Shown here piece after piece: positions 24,796 to 32,357 of a stretch of 36,820 bases of DNA. The DNA is taken from NCBI GenBank assembly GCA_902500785.1, contig CABVRW010000029.1:8061-44880 (forward strand). Direction: 5' to 3'. The position numbers were made by a program, and so were the translations under genes. How positions within the stretch are numbered: position 1 is the stretch's first letter; the number at the start of each line of letters is the position of its first letter. The notes beneath the pieces are model-generated. The model did no database searches. It was given only the letters and a program-made list of their open reading frames with translations, and was not told the DNA's origin. Origin of the DNA: an uncultured Nitrospira sp. Its GTDB lineage: Bacteria > Nitrospirota > Nitrospiria > Nitrospirales > Nitrospiraceae.

Positions 24796-26969
24796 GGTTT
24801 GGGGCCTCCCTTGGCGGATGTCGGCCGGGGCAATTCGGTCTGCAGCACGGCGGCCATACGCCGAACCAGACTATCGCTGTTCTCACTCAGCGAGCGAAGC
24901 CCGTTCCGCGCAAACTCTTCGCGCTTCGTGCCCCGCGCCAGCTGCACGATCTGAAACTGTGCCCAGGCTTCTTGCTCCGGTTCGAGTCCCGCCACCAAGG
25001 CTTGCTTATACAGGGCCAGCGCCGGCTCCTGGCGGTTCAATCTGGCCAAGACGTCGGCATGTCGCAGCCGGTCTAACGCCGTCAGATCCATCCCCGCCTT
25101 CTGCACGCTCTCGTACAAGGCAGCCGCCTCGCTGTCGCGTTTCGCGAGTCCCAACGCATCGGCCAACTTCAGCTGAACCGACGCCCGGTCCGGATGGCGC
25201 GGGTGGTGGGCCAACCATTGTCTCCCGAGCTTGATCAACCCCTCGAGATTCCCCTCCCCTTCAAACGAACGCAGAATTCCCAGCAACGCCTCGCCCGCGA
25301 AGCGACCGGTAGGAAACTGGAGACGATACCGCTCAAAGACGGAGCGGGCCGCGCGCATGTCGGTTTGCTCCAGGTAACTTTGCCCCAGTCCCATCAAGGC
25401 GACTTCGTGAAACGCTTCGGATTTGGAATCGCGAATCACGGATTGAAAAAGCCGGGCTGATTCAATTGGGAATCCGAGCCGGCGATGCGCCTCGGCCACT
25501 TTGAGCAGCAGTTCCGTCCCGGCATACAGCCGATCGGCCAGCGGGCCGTTACGATGAAAGAGATTGATGAGTTCGAAATCGTCCCCTGCGTTGAGTGCCG
25601 CTTCGAGCCGGGGGCGAAGAAAGGTCACCAGTCGCGCGCCGCTCTTCTCTGGCCAGGGATCGTTCTCAAACTTGCCCGTGCGCATCACCCCCTGCTCGTA
25701 GGCTTTCAGCGCGTCTTCACGCTTCCCGGCCCGCTCGAACGCTTCCCCGAGATGAAACAAGGCTTCGCTCCCGACCGATGAGTCCTCATACTCTTTGGCG
25801 CTGCTTTCGAAGACCTGGCGCGGACTCAGCATTTCACCCGGCCGTAGGGGAATATTGGCAAGGTGTGCGGCGATCGTGTGCCGGAGATTGACGTCATCGC
25901 CTTCCGGCGCGAGATGCTCCTGCACGTCCGCATATCGAAGTTTGGCCGTGGCCGCGACCGGCCCATCCGGGTACTGACTGACCAGCGCCGCGTAGAACAG
26001 ACTCGCCTCCTCCCATCGTCCCGCCTCCTTGTAACTGTCGGCGAGATGCATCAATACCAAGGGATTTTCTGGCCGGGAGGGATACAGATTGTAAAAATGA
26101 AGGAGCTGGTCGCGCATCACGGGTCCGCGCTGAGATTCGTCGGCGGTATCGGCATATCGCAGCAAGGCAACGGGGTCTGCACGAAGCGACGCCGGCCACC
26201 GCCCACTGATGCTTTCATATAATGCATCCGCGTCTTTGATGCGCCCCAGCCGATACAGGCTATGCGCTTGCCCCAGCGAGGCAGCGACCAGCAACGTGGG
26301 GTCCGTGGTCCGTTTCAGCACGTGGTCGAACGTTTGCACACTGTCTTTCCAATTCTTGGTGCCGCGCAACACATAGCCCAGGCCGAGCATGGCGCGATTG
26401 GCATCGTAGGAGTCACGCTCGGTGAGACTGAGCGCATGCTGGTAGGCGATCTGCGCCTCTTGAAGCCAGCCTTCGACCCGATACACGTCGCCGATCCGCC
26501 AGGCCGCCCGCTTGGCATTCGTCGACTGGGGGTCCTCGCGCATGAGGGTCTTATACTGATCGATGATTTCAATCGGCCTGACGTCCTGCGCGCCGCTCTT
26601 CAAGGCGCTTTCGGCGAGAAACGCCTGCATCGCCGACCGTAGGGGTGTGTCGCGATGCTCTCTGAGCATCGCGGTAAAGTGTAGCCGCGCCTCGAGATAC
26701 TGCCGCTGCTTATAGAGGGTCACGCCCTGCTCAAACTGACTCCATTCCGGACGTTCAGGCAGCCGTGCAAAACGAGGCCCCGGATCGGGCAACGCGCCAC
26801 GCACCAGTTCCGAGGGCTCAGGCATCATGGCCGGTAACGCTTGTCGCATCGTCGATGGTCCGCCTGCTGCCATGACCGGAATCATCCCTATGAAACACAG
26901 ACTGCCCAGTACGATCGCCAGGCGTACGCCGATCAGGGCCGGTTGTCGTGTGGCAGCGTGGGGTTGCAC
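24792..26969 (-). CDS. Exported multi-TPR protein in regulator operon
   Basis: A 725-aa protein with an N-terminal signal peptide or anchor (basic start, then a hydrophobic core at about 17-36, Ala-Ala end). The rest is helical repeats of TPR/YbgF type throughout (for example RLHFTAMLREHRDTP-, AWRIGDVYRVEGWLQEA-, ALFHLGEAFERAGKREDALKAYEQG-like units). It is likely periplasmic. It starts with GTG at 26969, with an in-frame stop 5 codons upstream and no SD, only about 4 nt from the predicted sigma-54 transcript start. It is first gene of a TPR-kinase-regulator operon. Function is unknown; an assembly or envelope signal input to the kinase is only inference. Confidence 0.8.
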   Translation of the reverse strand: MQPHAATRQPALIGVRLAIVLGSLCFIGMIPVMAAGGPSTMRQALPAMMPEPSELVRGALPDPGPRFARLPERPEWSQFEQGVTLYKQRQYLEARLHFTAMLREHRDTPLRSAMQAFLAESALKSGAQDVRPIEIIDQYKTLMREDPQSTNAKRAAWRIGDVYRVEGWLQEAQIAYQHALSLTERDSYDANRAMLGLGYVLRGTKNWKDSVQTFDHVLKRTTDPTLLVAASLGQAHSLYRLGRIKDADALYESISGRWPASLRADPVALLRYADTADESQRGPVMRDQLLHFYNLYPSRPENPLVLMHLADSYKEAGRWEEASLFYAALVSQYPDGPVAATAKLRYADVQEHLAPEGDDVNLRHTIAAHLANIPLRPGEMLSPRQVFESSAKEYEDSSVGSEALFHLGEAFERAGKREDALKAYEQGVMRTGKFENDPWPEKSGARLVTFLRPRLEAALNAGDDFELINLFHRNGPLADRLYAGTELLLKVAEAHRRLGFPIESARLFQSVIRDSKSEAFHEVALMGLGQSYLEQTDMRAARSVFERYRLQFPTGRFAGEALLGILRSFEGEGNLEGLIKLGRQWLAHHPRHPDRASVQLKLADALGLAKRDSEAAALYESVQKAGMDLTALDRLRHADVLARLNRQEPALALYKQALVAGLEPEQEAWAQFQIVQLARGTKREEFARNGLRSLSENSDSLVRRMAAVLQTELPRPTSAKGGPKP

Positions 26970-26983
26970 AGGGGGGTCAAATC

Positions 26984-26999
26984 AGCAAGTCCTGTGCCC
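26984..26999 (-). promoter_or_regulatory. Near-consensus sigma-54 promoter of TPR-kinase operon
   Basis: On the minus strand the site reads GGGCACAGGACTTGCT. It carries GGCAC at -24 and TTGCT at -12, with 10 nt between GG and GC, the best match in the window. Predicted transcription starts near 26973, so the transcript would be almost leaderless relative to the GTG at 26969. It fits activation by the FleQ-like regulator encoded just upstream. Confidence 0.7.
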
Positions 27000-27147
27000 C
27001 TTGAGGAATCAGGCAAATCGCGACATCACTTGAAGATTTTGCCGCGCGAGAGAGGTCAGCGGAGGGGATTGTCAGAAATCCCCACAGGCGCAATCGAAGA
27101 CCGGTCAAGAAATTGACGTGCAGGCGGAAGGAAGGCGATGAGCGGAG

Positions 27148-28563
27148 TTAGTTTTGAATAGAGTAGCCGTGCGTTTTGGGGTCAAACCCTTTTCGTTTTA
27201 GCTTTTCCACCAGAGTGGTTCGATTGACCTGCAGTAACTGCGCGGCCCGGCTGGTGATTCCGTTGGCTTTTCGCAACGCTTCCCCGATCAGCCTGTTTTC
27301 ATAATGCTCAAGCTCTTTGGTCAAATTGATCCCGTCTTCGGAGAAGCGAATAAACTGCTCAGGCGAATCAGCCGCCTTTCCGGCGTTCATCTTCACGGGC
27401 CGATCAGGCAGGTCGGCGGTGGTGATCATCCCCCGCTTTTTCAACACGCAGAGGCGTTCGATCATATTTTCAAGCTCCCGGATGTTGCCCGGCCATTCTT
27501 CCTCGGTCATGCGGGCCAGAGCCTCCGGCTCCATGCCCGGAATCTCGGTCCGCCTCAACTGATTGAACTGGGCGATGAAATGGTTGACCAAGAGCGGAAT
27601 ATCGCTCCGCCGTTCGCGCAACGGTGGAATGTGAATGGGAATGACGTGCAGCCGATAGTACAAGTCTTGCCGAAACCGACGTTCCTGCACGGCCTGGGCG
27701 AGGTCTTGATTGGTCGCCGCAATGATACGGACGTCGACATTGATCGTCCTGGTTCCCCCGACTCGCTCGAAACATCGCTCTTGGAGCACGCGCAGCAGTT
27801 TCACCTGCAGCGGCAAACTCATCTCCCCGACTTCATCCAAAAAGATCGTCCCACCATGAGCCAATTCAAATCGCCCGAGTCGAGTGTGAGCCGCGCCGGT
27901 AAAGGCTCCCTTCTCATGGCCGAACAGTTCCGACTCCAACAGGGTTTCCGGAATCGCGCCGCAATTGACCGGAACCAGAGGCCGGTCTCGGCGCATGCTG
28001 TTGAAATGCAGCATACGTGCGATCAATTCCTTGCCGGTCCCGCTCTCTCCCTCGATCAGGACCGTGCTGTCGCTGTCGGCCACCTTTTCGACAAAATCGA
28101 GCACCATCCGCATCGGGGCACTCGTCCCCACCAGATGCTCCAGTCGGTATTGATCCCGCACGGCCTTCCGAAGCAGGTGATTTTCCTGCTTCAACTTGTA
28201 AATATCCAGCGCCTTTCGAACCACGACCGCCACGGTATCGGGCTCAAACGGCTTGGTAATGAAATCAAACGCGCCCGCTTTCATGGCTCGCACGGCGTAG
28301 TCGACCGTCCCATAACCAGTCATGACGATCGCGATGATTTTCGAGTCGATTTTTGAGATGCGATCGATGGTTTCCAATCCGTCGATGCCCGGCATTTGCA
28401 GATCGGTCAAGACGACATGCACCGGTTGATCCTTGACCGCCTCCACACCCTCCAGACCGCTGGACATCACCGTCACCTGATGGCCTTCACCGGTGAGCGT
28501 CTCCGCCAACAACTGGCGCACCGCAGAGTCATCATCGATCACGAGAATATGTGACTGGCTCAT
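27148..28563 (-). CDS. NtrC-family sigma-54 activator, FleQ/FlrA-like
   Basis: A 471-aa regulator. The receiver domain is complete (D10-D11, phospho-acceptor D54, T82, K104), unlike Pseudomonas FleQ, where it is degenerate. The AAA+ domain has GESGTGKE at 172-179 and GAFTGA at 219-224. The Fis-type HTH, with AAQLLQVNRTTLVEKLKRKG, resembles FleQ/AtoC-type ends. The ATG at 28563 has GAGGAG 8 nt upstream; a GTG at 28572 overlaps that SD and is less likely. It is monocistronic, at the head of the flagellar region. It may be the master activator, but an unrelated AtoC-type role is possible. Confidence 0.85.
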   Translation of the reverse strand: MSQSHILVIDDDSAVRQLLAETLTGEGHQVTVMSSGLEGVEAVKDQPVHVVLTDLQMPGIDGLETIDRISKIDSKIIAIVMTGYGTVDYAVRAMKAGAFDFITKPFEPDTVAVVVRKALDIYKLKQENHLLRKAVRDQYRLEHLVGTSAPMRMVLDFVEKVADSDSTVLIEGESGTGKELIARMLHFNSMRRDRPLVPVNCGAIPETLLESELFGHEKGAFTGAAHTRLGRFELAHGGTIFLDEVGEMSLPLQVKLLRVLQERCFERVGGTRTINVDVRIIAATNQDLAQAVQERRFRQDLYYRLHVIPIHIPPLRERRSDIPLLVNHFIAQFNQLRRTEIPGMEPEALARMTEEEWPGNIRELENMIERLCVLKKRGMITTADLPDRPVKMNAGKAADSPEQFIRFSEDGINLTKELEHYENRLIGEALRKANGITSRAAQLLQVNRTTLVEKLKRKGFDPKTHGYSIQN

Positions 28564-28572
28564 CAAGGACAC

Positions 28573-28789
28573 TCCTCTCTAGGGACCGGAGAACTCACGC
28601 TCGGCTGATCTGAATGGGGCGACAAGGGCACCTTGCGGAAGACCATGCGCTTGTCGAGGGAATCCACACAGATTCAGCTTATTGGGAATTTAAACTTTAT
28701 TCAAGTAAAAGTGAGGACGGCCGGAAAGTCGTCTGGCGACCCCTCGCGCGAGGCCTGCGTCCCACGGATCGACGGGCCGGGGCCGCATC
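28573..28789. other. Intergenic region between regulator and tRNA-Thr
   Basis: No gene is seen. An AT-rich tract at about 28670-28710 probably holds the promoter of the leftward regulator, but no convincing -35/-10 pair stands out. A perfect 12-bp palindrome, CCTCGCGCGAGG, lies at 28742-28753. Confidence 0.4.
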
Positions 28790-28818
28790 TTGACAGGTGA
28801 GACGAAGAATTGTAGGGT
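28790..28818 (+). promoter_or_regulatory. Sigma-70 promoter of tRNA-Thr
   Basis: TTGACA (28790-28795), a 17-nt spacer and TAGGGT (28813-28818), ending 49 nt before the tRNA. The -35 is perfect and the spacing ideal; the -10 matches moderately. Confidence 0.6.
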
Positions 28819-28867
28819 TCTGCCCCTTGGATACACGCGAGATCATGTCGAAGACATGCTCCCGAGG

Positions 28868-28943
28868 GCTGGCGTAGCTCAATTGGCAGAGCAGCGGTTT
28901 TGTAAACCGCAGGTTGAAGGTTCGATTCCTTTCGCCAGCTCCA
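28868..28943 (+). tRNA. tRNA-Thr (anticodon TGT)
   Basis: A 76-nt cloverleaf. The acceptor stem GCTGGCG/CGCCAGC pairs perfectly, and the D-arm has TAGCTCAATTGGCAGAGCA. The anticodon stem is GCGGT/ACCGC with loop TTTGTAA, giving anticodon TGT, which reads ACA. The T-arm has GGTTCGATTCC, followed by discriminator T and an encoded CCA at 941-943 of the same block. Its 3' part is the likely integration target of the adjacent integrase, whose stop codon lies antisense inside it. Confidence 0.95.
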
Positions 28944-30135
28944 CAACTTCCACTGACGAATCAACCACTTCGCGGCTTACAGAGCCACTGCTCTCCCCTC
29001 GTAATTCTGCGAGTGTAACCGTGAGTGTAACCGTCTGACGTTCAAAGTACGCAGAGAGCGAACGCGCCGCGTGTTCGAGGTCCCGTTCGTTCACAATGTT
29101 GTACCGGTCAAACACACTCCGCGTCTTATGGCCGGAGATGGACATGGCCACCTTCTCAGGCACTCCTGCTCGCACCATGTTCCGCACAGCAGTACGGCGG
29201 AAGTCATGTGGGATTCTACCTGCCCACACCAGATGCTTTTTTTTCTCGTCTTGCACCATCCCGCCAAGCCCGACAGTCTCGCACGCCTTCCGCCAAGAGT
29301 GCTTCAAACTCTGTAGGCGATTTCCTCCACGGTGGCAGATCCAGGGGCAACCCGGCCATTTAAGGTCGCAGCGAGCCTTCCAAGCCAGCAGGACTCGGTA
29401 GAGGTCCCCTGTGAGGTAGAGAACACGGGGAGTATTGGTTTTGGTGTCCTGAGCCTGGAGAAACAGTTTCCCTTCCGTCCAGTTGATTTGCCGCCATTGG
29501 AGCGAGCACACCTCCCCCATTCGCATTCCGCTGTAGTATGCGATCGTAGCCGCGACCTGGGCATAGTCCGGTAAGGCGCCCCGAAGCGCGAGGAAATCCT
29601 CGTGCTCGAAGAATCCTGATCGAATGTTGTATTCCTTCAATTGAGGAATATGAGGAACCCGAGCGACGAGCTGGGGCGTCTGTTGAAAGCCCATCCGGAA
29701 CATCCGTTTGAGGAATCCAGTCTCCCGGTTGATGGTGCCATTTGCCGCGCCCTGTGCTTGACGTTTGACGATATAGGCTTTGATGCGTTCCGTCGTGATG
29801 GTCGATACCCGCATCTTTCGAAAGTACGGTTCCAAGTGGTGCTGAAACTCGTTGATCCGCCTTCCGGTCTTTCGTTTGTTCAATTCGTAGTCTTGTCTGA
29901 CGAGTGCAGCGAGATCCTCATAGCGGATCCGGTCGATGTTGGGTCCGCGATACGCCCCCGCTGCTATCTCCCCTTCTTTGATTTTTAGAAGCCGTTTGGC
30001 TTGATCCTTATCGCTGGTCCTCGTGCTTTCTTGGATTGGTCGGCCCTCAATGTAATATTTCATCCAATATGGTCCCTGTTCTTCCAAAGTCCCCGTCGTC
30101 GGGTCGCGCTTTTTGCGACGATATATCATTCCCAT
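28879..30135 (-). CDS. int: Tyrosine recombinase/integrase at tRNA-Thr
   Basis: A 418-aa site-specific recombinase. A SAM-like core-binding domain (about 65-165) precedes the catalytic domain. Active-site residues are all present: R205 (SGMRMGE), K232, H310 and R313 (HDFRR), H336 (SGHKTR) and Y345 (FDRYNI). The ATG at 30135 has GGGAGG upstream. The last ~21 codons are the complement of tRNA-Thr, and the stop is 12 nt inside the tRNA, so the C-terminal tail is supplied by the host site. A tandem 12-bp repeat encodes a TVTLTVTL-type stretch near the C-terminus. It appears intact. Confidence 0.92.
   Translation of the reverse strand: MGMIYRRKKRDPTTGTLEEQGPYWMKYYIEGRPIQESTRTSDKDQAKRLLKIKEGEIAAGAYRGPNIDRIRYEDLAALVRQDYELNKRKTGRRINEFQHHLEPYFRKMRVSTITTERIKAYIVKRQAQGAANGTINRETGFLKRMFRMGFQQTPQLVARVPHIPQLKEYNIRSGFFEHEDFLALRGALPDYAQVAATIAYYSGMRMGEVCSLQWRQINWTEGKLFLQAQDTKTNTPRVLYLTGDLYRVLLAWKARCDLKWPGCPWICHRGGNRLQSLKHSWRKACETVGLGGMVQDEKKKHLVWAGRIPHDFRRTAVRNMVRAGVPEKVAMSISGHKTRSVFDRYNIVNERDLEHAARSLSAYFERQTVTLTVTLAELRGESSGSVSREVVDSSVEVVELAKGIEPSTCGLQNRCSAN
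29011..29034. repeat. Tandem 12-bp repeat near attachment site
   Basis: GAGTGTAACCGT occurs twice in tandem (29011-29022 and 29023-29034), inside the 3' end of int. An 11-base copy, AGTGTAACCGT, lies at 33456-33466, near the start of the broken rep gene. These may be recombinase arm sites or a simple in-frame duplication (codons for a repeated Thr-Val-Thr-Leu). Confidence 0.6.
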
Positions 30136-30325
30136 GATGCCCCTCCCTTTTGTTGTTTTCGATGAACCGATCCATATCGTAAATGTCGAACAGAACACGC
30201 CGGCCTTGTCGTACACAGGGCAGCTTGCTGGTCCAATTGAGATGCCGTACTGCCCATTGGCTGACTCCGAGATATCGAGCCGCCTCTCTCACCGAATACA
30301 ACCGTTTGAATACTTCCTCTGACAT
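30047..30325 (-). CDS. Small HTH (MerR/excisionase-type) protein
   Basis: A 92-aa protein starting at the ATG at 30325. An N-terminal winged-helix pattern of the excisionase/MerR type (LYSVREAARYLGVSQWAVRHL, residues about 7-27) is followed by a wing (PCVRQGRRVLFDIYDMDRFI) and a charged tail. The tail overlaps the 5' end of int by 89 nt in another frame. The position directly before int and the small size fit Xis, the directionality factor for excision, though plain transcriptional control of int is possible. The SD is a G-run 8 nt upstream. Confidence 0.75.
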   Translation of the reverse strand: MSEEVFKRLYSVREAARYLGVSQWAVRHLNWTSKLPCVRQGRRVLFDIYDMDRFIENNKREGHHGNDISSQKARPDDGDFGRTGTILDEILH

Positions 30326-30383
30326 TTGATTCACCCCCTTTCGTTTAGAACTGGTTATTCCACACTGACGACCGATCACCTTG

Positions 30384-30683
30384 CTAGGATTTTTGTTTGG
30401 ATTTCTTTAGATCAGGCGAATTCATTATCACTCCAAGACCCTTTAACGCCTCCCCGGTCATCTTCTGCCATCCCTTCATGGCCTGATCCAGCTTTCCTGC
30501 TTTTGCCTGTTCCAACATCGTCGCCATGTGTTCGAGAATCGGTTGCTGTTCGGCTAATAAATCCCGAATGATTTCGGCTCGCGGCTTTTCCATAGCAGCG
30601 GATACACGCGAAATGGTGTTGTAGAGGTCCGTGGGTAAAGACAATAGAACTCGATGCGGTGTGTTTTTAGGCTTTGGACTCAT
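30384..30683 (-). CDS. Small ribbon-helix-helix-like protein
   Basis: A 99-aa protein. The N-terminus resembles a ribbon-helix-helix DNA-binding unit (HRVLLSLPTDLYNTISRVS, then PRAEIIRDLLAEQ). A helical tail (about 45-99) is rich in Met, Lys and Gln. The ATG at 30683 has GGAGGG. It has its own strong promoter, overlapped by a palindrome (30709-30731), so autoregulation is plausible. It sits 58 nt before the HTH gene on the same strand. No close family name is recognised. Confidence 0.65.
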   Translation of the reverse strand: MSPKPKNTPHRVLLSLPTDLYNTISRVSAAMEKPRAEIIRDLLAEQQPILEHMATMLEQAKAGKLDQAMKGWQKMTGEALKGLGVIMNSPDLKKSKQKS

Positions 30684-30708
30684 CTATGGCCCTCCGTTAT
30701 ATTGGTGA

Positions 30709-30738
30709 GTATATAGCGAATGGATATATACGTGTCAA
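30709..30738 (-). promoter_or_regulatory. Strong sigma-70 promoter with palindromic operator
   Basis: On the minus strand there is a TTGACA (30733-30738), a 17-nt spacer, then TATATA (30710-30715). A perfect inverted repeat, GTATATA-N9-TATATAC (30709-30731), covers the -10 and most of the spacer, which is a typical repressor site. It drives the RHH-like, HTH and int genes. Confidence 0.7.
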
Positions 30739-30840
30739 GCGGCCCAGAAGCGTAATCGACGGAAGTATGTACGAATGTCTCGTGCTACTGAAATGGGCCA
30801 TTTCGCCCGGCGCTTCAATAGGCACCGCTTGACAGGTATA
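30727..30840. repeat. 16-bp inverted repeat in divergent promoter region
   Basis: The left arm 30727-30742 and the right arm 30825-30840 are reverse complements at 15 of 16 positions, 82 bp apart. Each arm includes a TTGACA. They place mirror-image -35 elements for leftward and rightward transcription. Confidence 0.7.
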
Positions 30841-30857
30841 CATCGGTGGCCTAGCCT
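30829..30857 (+). promoter_or_regulatory. Candidate rightward promoter for HEPN-like gene
   Basis: TTGACA (30829-30834), a 17-nt spacer and TAGCCT (30852-30857), 32 nt before the ATG at 30890. The -35 is perfect and the -10 weak. It is the mirror of the leftward promoter's -35. Confidence 0.45.
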
Positions 30858-30889
30858 AGCCACAACCTACTTGCTGCTTGGTTAATTTT

Positions 30890-31360
30890 ATGGAAGCGAA
30901 GGAAGCAGAAAGGACGATCAATCGCCTAAATATCGCAAGGGGTGATGTCGATCGATGCGTTAAGTTTTTAGAGGCTGCCAATCACCATGCGCCGCGGAGT
31001 ATCGAATATGAGGCGCTAGTTGCATGTGCAATAATCAACTATGCAAAACCGTTCTCCCAAAACGAACGACCGGGGTCGTCGAAAGCACTGCCTAGTGTTC
31101 CTCAATCGGTTATCAGGGACTATTCGGTGCAGGAACTTGAACTGCACGACCGCATTATAAATCGACGCAATAAAGCTATTGCACATTCCGAGTGGAATGA
31201 ATTTCAGACTTCGGTAGACTGTGACACTAAAATGATTGACAGGCAGCGTTACTTTATCTATCCAGAATTTCTTGACATAAAGCCGTTTACATCGCTGGCC
31301 AAGAAGCTACTCGATCAGTTGCATAACGTGGTCGCGGATCTTGTGCTTGGCAAATCCTAG
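30890..31360 (+). CDS. Hypothetical protein with HEPN-type RxxxxxH motif
   Basis: A 156-aa mainly helical protein starting at the ATG at 30890. A TTG 12 nt upstream opens the longer frame but has no SD. Near residue 100 it has RNKAIAH, which fits the HEPN ribonuclease signature R-x(4-6)-H with a polar residue after Arg. It is preceded by a long helix (LELHDRIINRR). HEPN proteins occur in toxin-antitoxin and phage-defence systems. No nucleotidyltransferase antitoxin is visible next to it. GC is low here: one 60-base line inside it counts 38%, against 72% in fliI, which supports foreign origin. The function is inference only. Confidence 0.5.
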   Translation: MEAKEAERTINRLNIARGDVDRCVKFLEAANHHAPRSIEYEALVACAIINYAKPFSQNERPGSSKALPSVPQSVIRDYSVQELELHDRIINRRNKAIAHSEWNEFQTSVDCDTKMIDRQRYFIYPEFLDIKPFTSLAKKLLDQLHNVVADLVLGKS

Positions 31361-31447
31361 CAACCGGTTTCGATTAATGCTGCCAATTCTCATCGATAGA
31401 TTGCCCCTTGCATTAGCTCGGAAGGATCAAGCTGCTGAGGAGAATTA

Positions 31448-32338
31448 ATGAAGCATTTTCTGCTTGCTTTCTTTGTCGCTCTAACCGTGACTGACGCCGC
31501 CGCCGAGCCTATAGTCGATATGATCGGCAGCAAGACCTATTGGCTGGCGATGGATTGGGAAAATGCAGAGAAGTCAGAAATATGGCAGATGAGCGGTTGG
31601 AGTGTATTTGAAGGTAAGCAAGATAACGATCAGACATTTACGAAGGTACGCCCAGCAAACATTGACGGGAAACAATTCACGGCATATCTGCTAGTCATTA
31701 AAACGCCCAAACGGCGAGATGCGTTGTCGCTCTCTTCAATTGAGCTTTTAGCCGACGAATGTGAACAAGTTGGCGACTGGCTTGCAGGGAAACTTGGTGA
31801 CCCTCAACGCGTGGTTGATGGAAGTTACAAGTACGATTTAATTGCTGCTGGGAATACCGTGGAAATCATCGACAAGACGTTCCAATGGGACATCGGTTCG
31901 ACTCGCGCTACCTTTTCATGTGCAGGTATCAAGCCCAGAGCGAAGGACCTAACGAGGGAGAAGAACCGTTCAGTTGGTATTTTGAGCTTCGGCAATAAAG
32001 CCACCGAGCGGGAGGTTAAGCGGCTCTTCGGCTTGCGCTGCACCCAATGGTACAAGACTATTGGGCTAGATCAGGCACCAAAAAATGGAGAAGACCTGGC
32101 CGTTATTATCGATGAGAACAAGAATCGTGTTCTGAAAGCGAACAAGGATCCGCTCCCTGGCCAACACCGAATCACTGAGGACGTAATAGAGGTCAAGACA
32201 ACGGCAAACGGCACTATGATTGAATTTTCTATCAACCGCCATACCGGAGCCTTCAACGGGAAATCCCTCATTCCCAAAGGAGGAGTCAATATGTTTGGTC
32301 AATGCGAAAAAATAGAGGCAGGCGAGCGTAAGTTTTAA
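31448..32338 (+). CDS. Secreted protein of unknown function
   Basis: A 296-aa protein with a clear signal peptide (MKHFLLAFFVALTVTDAAAEP, cleavage probably after Ala19 or Ala-Glu). There are four Cys in the mature part and no TM segment. The sequence is mixed alpha/beta with no family I recognise. The ATG has GAGGAG 6 nt upstream. It shares the AT-rich composition of the element. The following 18-bp palindrome (32358-32375) may terminate it. It could be an element cargo gene. Confidence 0.7.
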   Translation: MKHFLLAFFVALTVTDAAAEPIVDMIGSKTYWLAMDWENAEKSEIWQMSGWSVFEGKQDNDQTFTKVRPANIDGKQFTAYLLVIKTPKRRDALSLSSIELLADECEQVGDWLAGKLGDPQRVVDGSYKYDLIAAGNTVEIIDKTFQWDIGSTRATFSCAGIKPRAKDLTREKNRSVGILSFGNKATEREVKRLFGLRCTQWYKTIGLDQAPKNGEDLAVIIDENKNRVLKANKDPLPGQHRITEDVIEVKTTANGTMIEFSINRHTGAFNGKSLIPKGGVNMFGQCEKIEAGERKF

Positions 32339-32357
32339 TTCAGCACAATGGACGATT

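Noticed and set aside
28868-28943. Treating the integrase tail as evidence of a separate gene
   Set aside because: The tail is simply the antisense translation of the tRNA. It is part of the int frame and not an independent protein.
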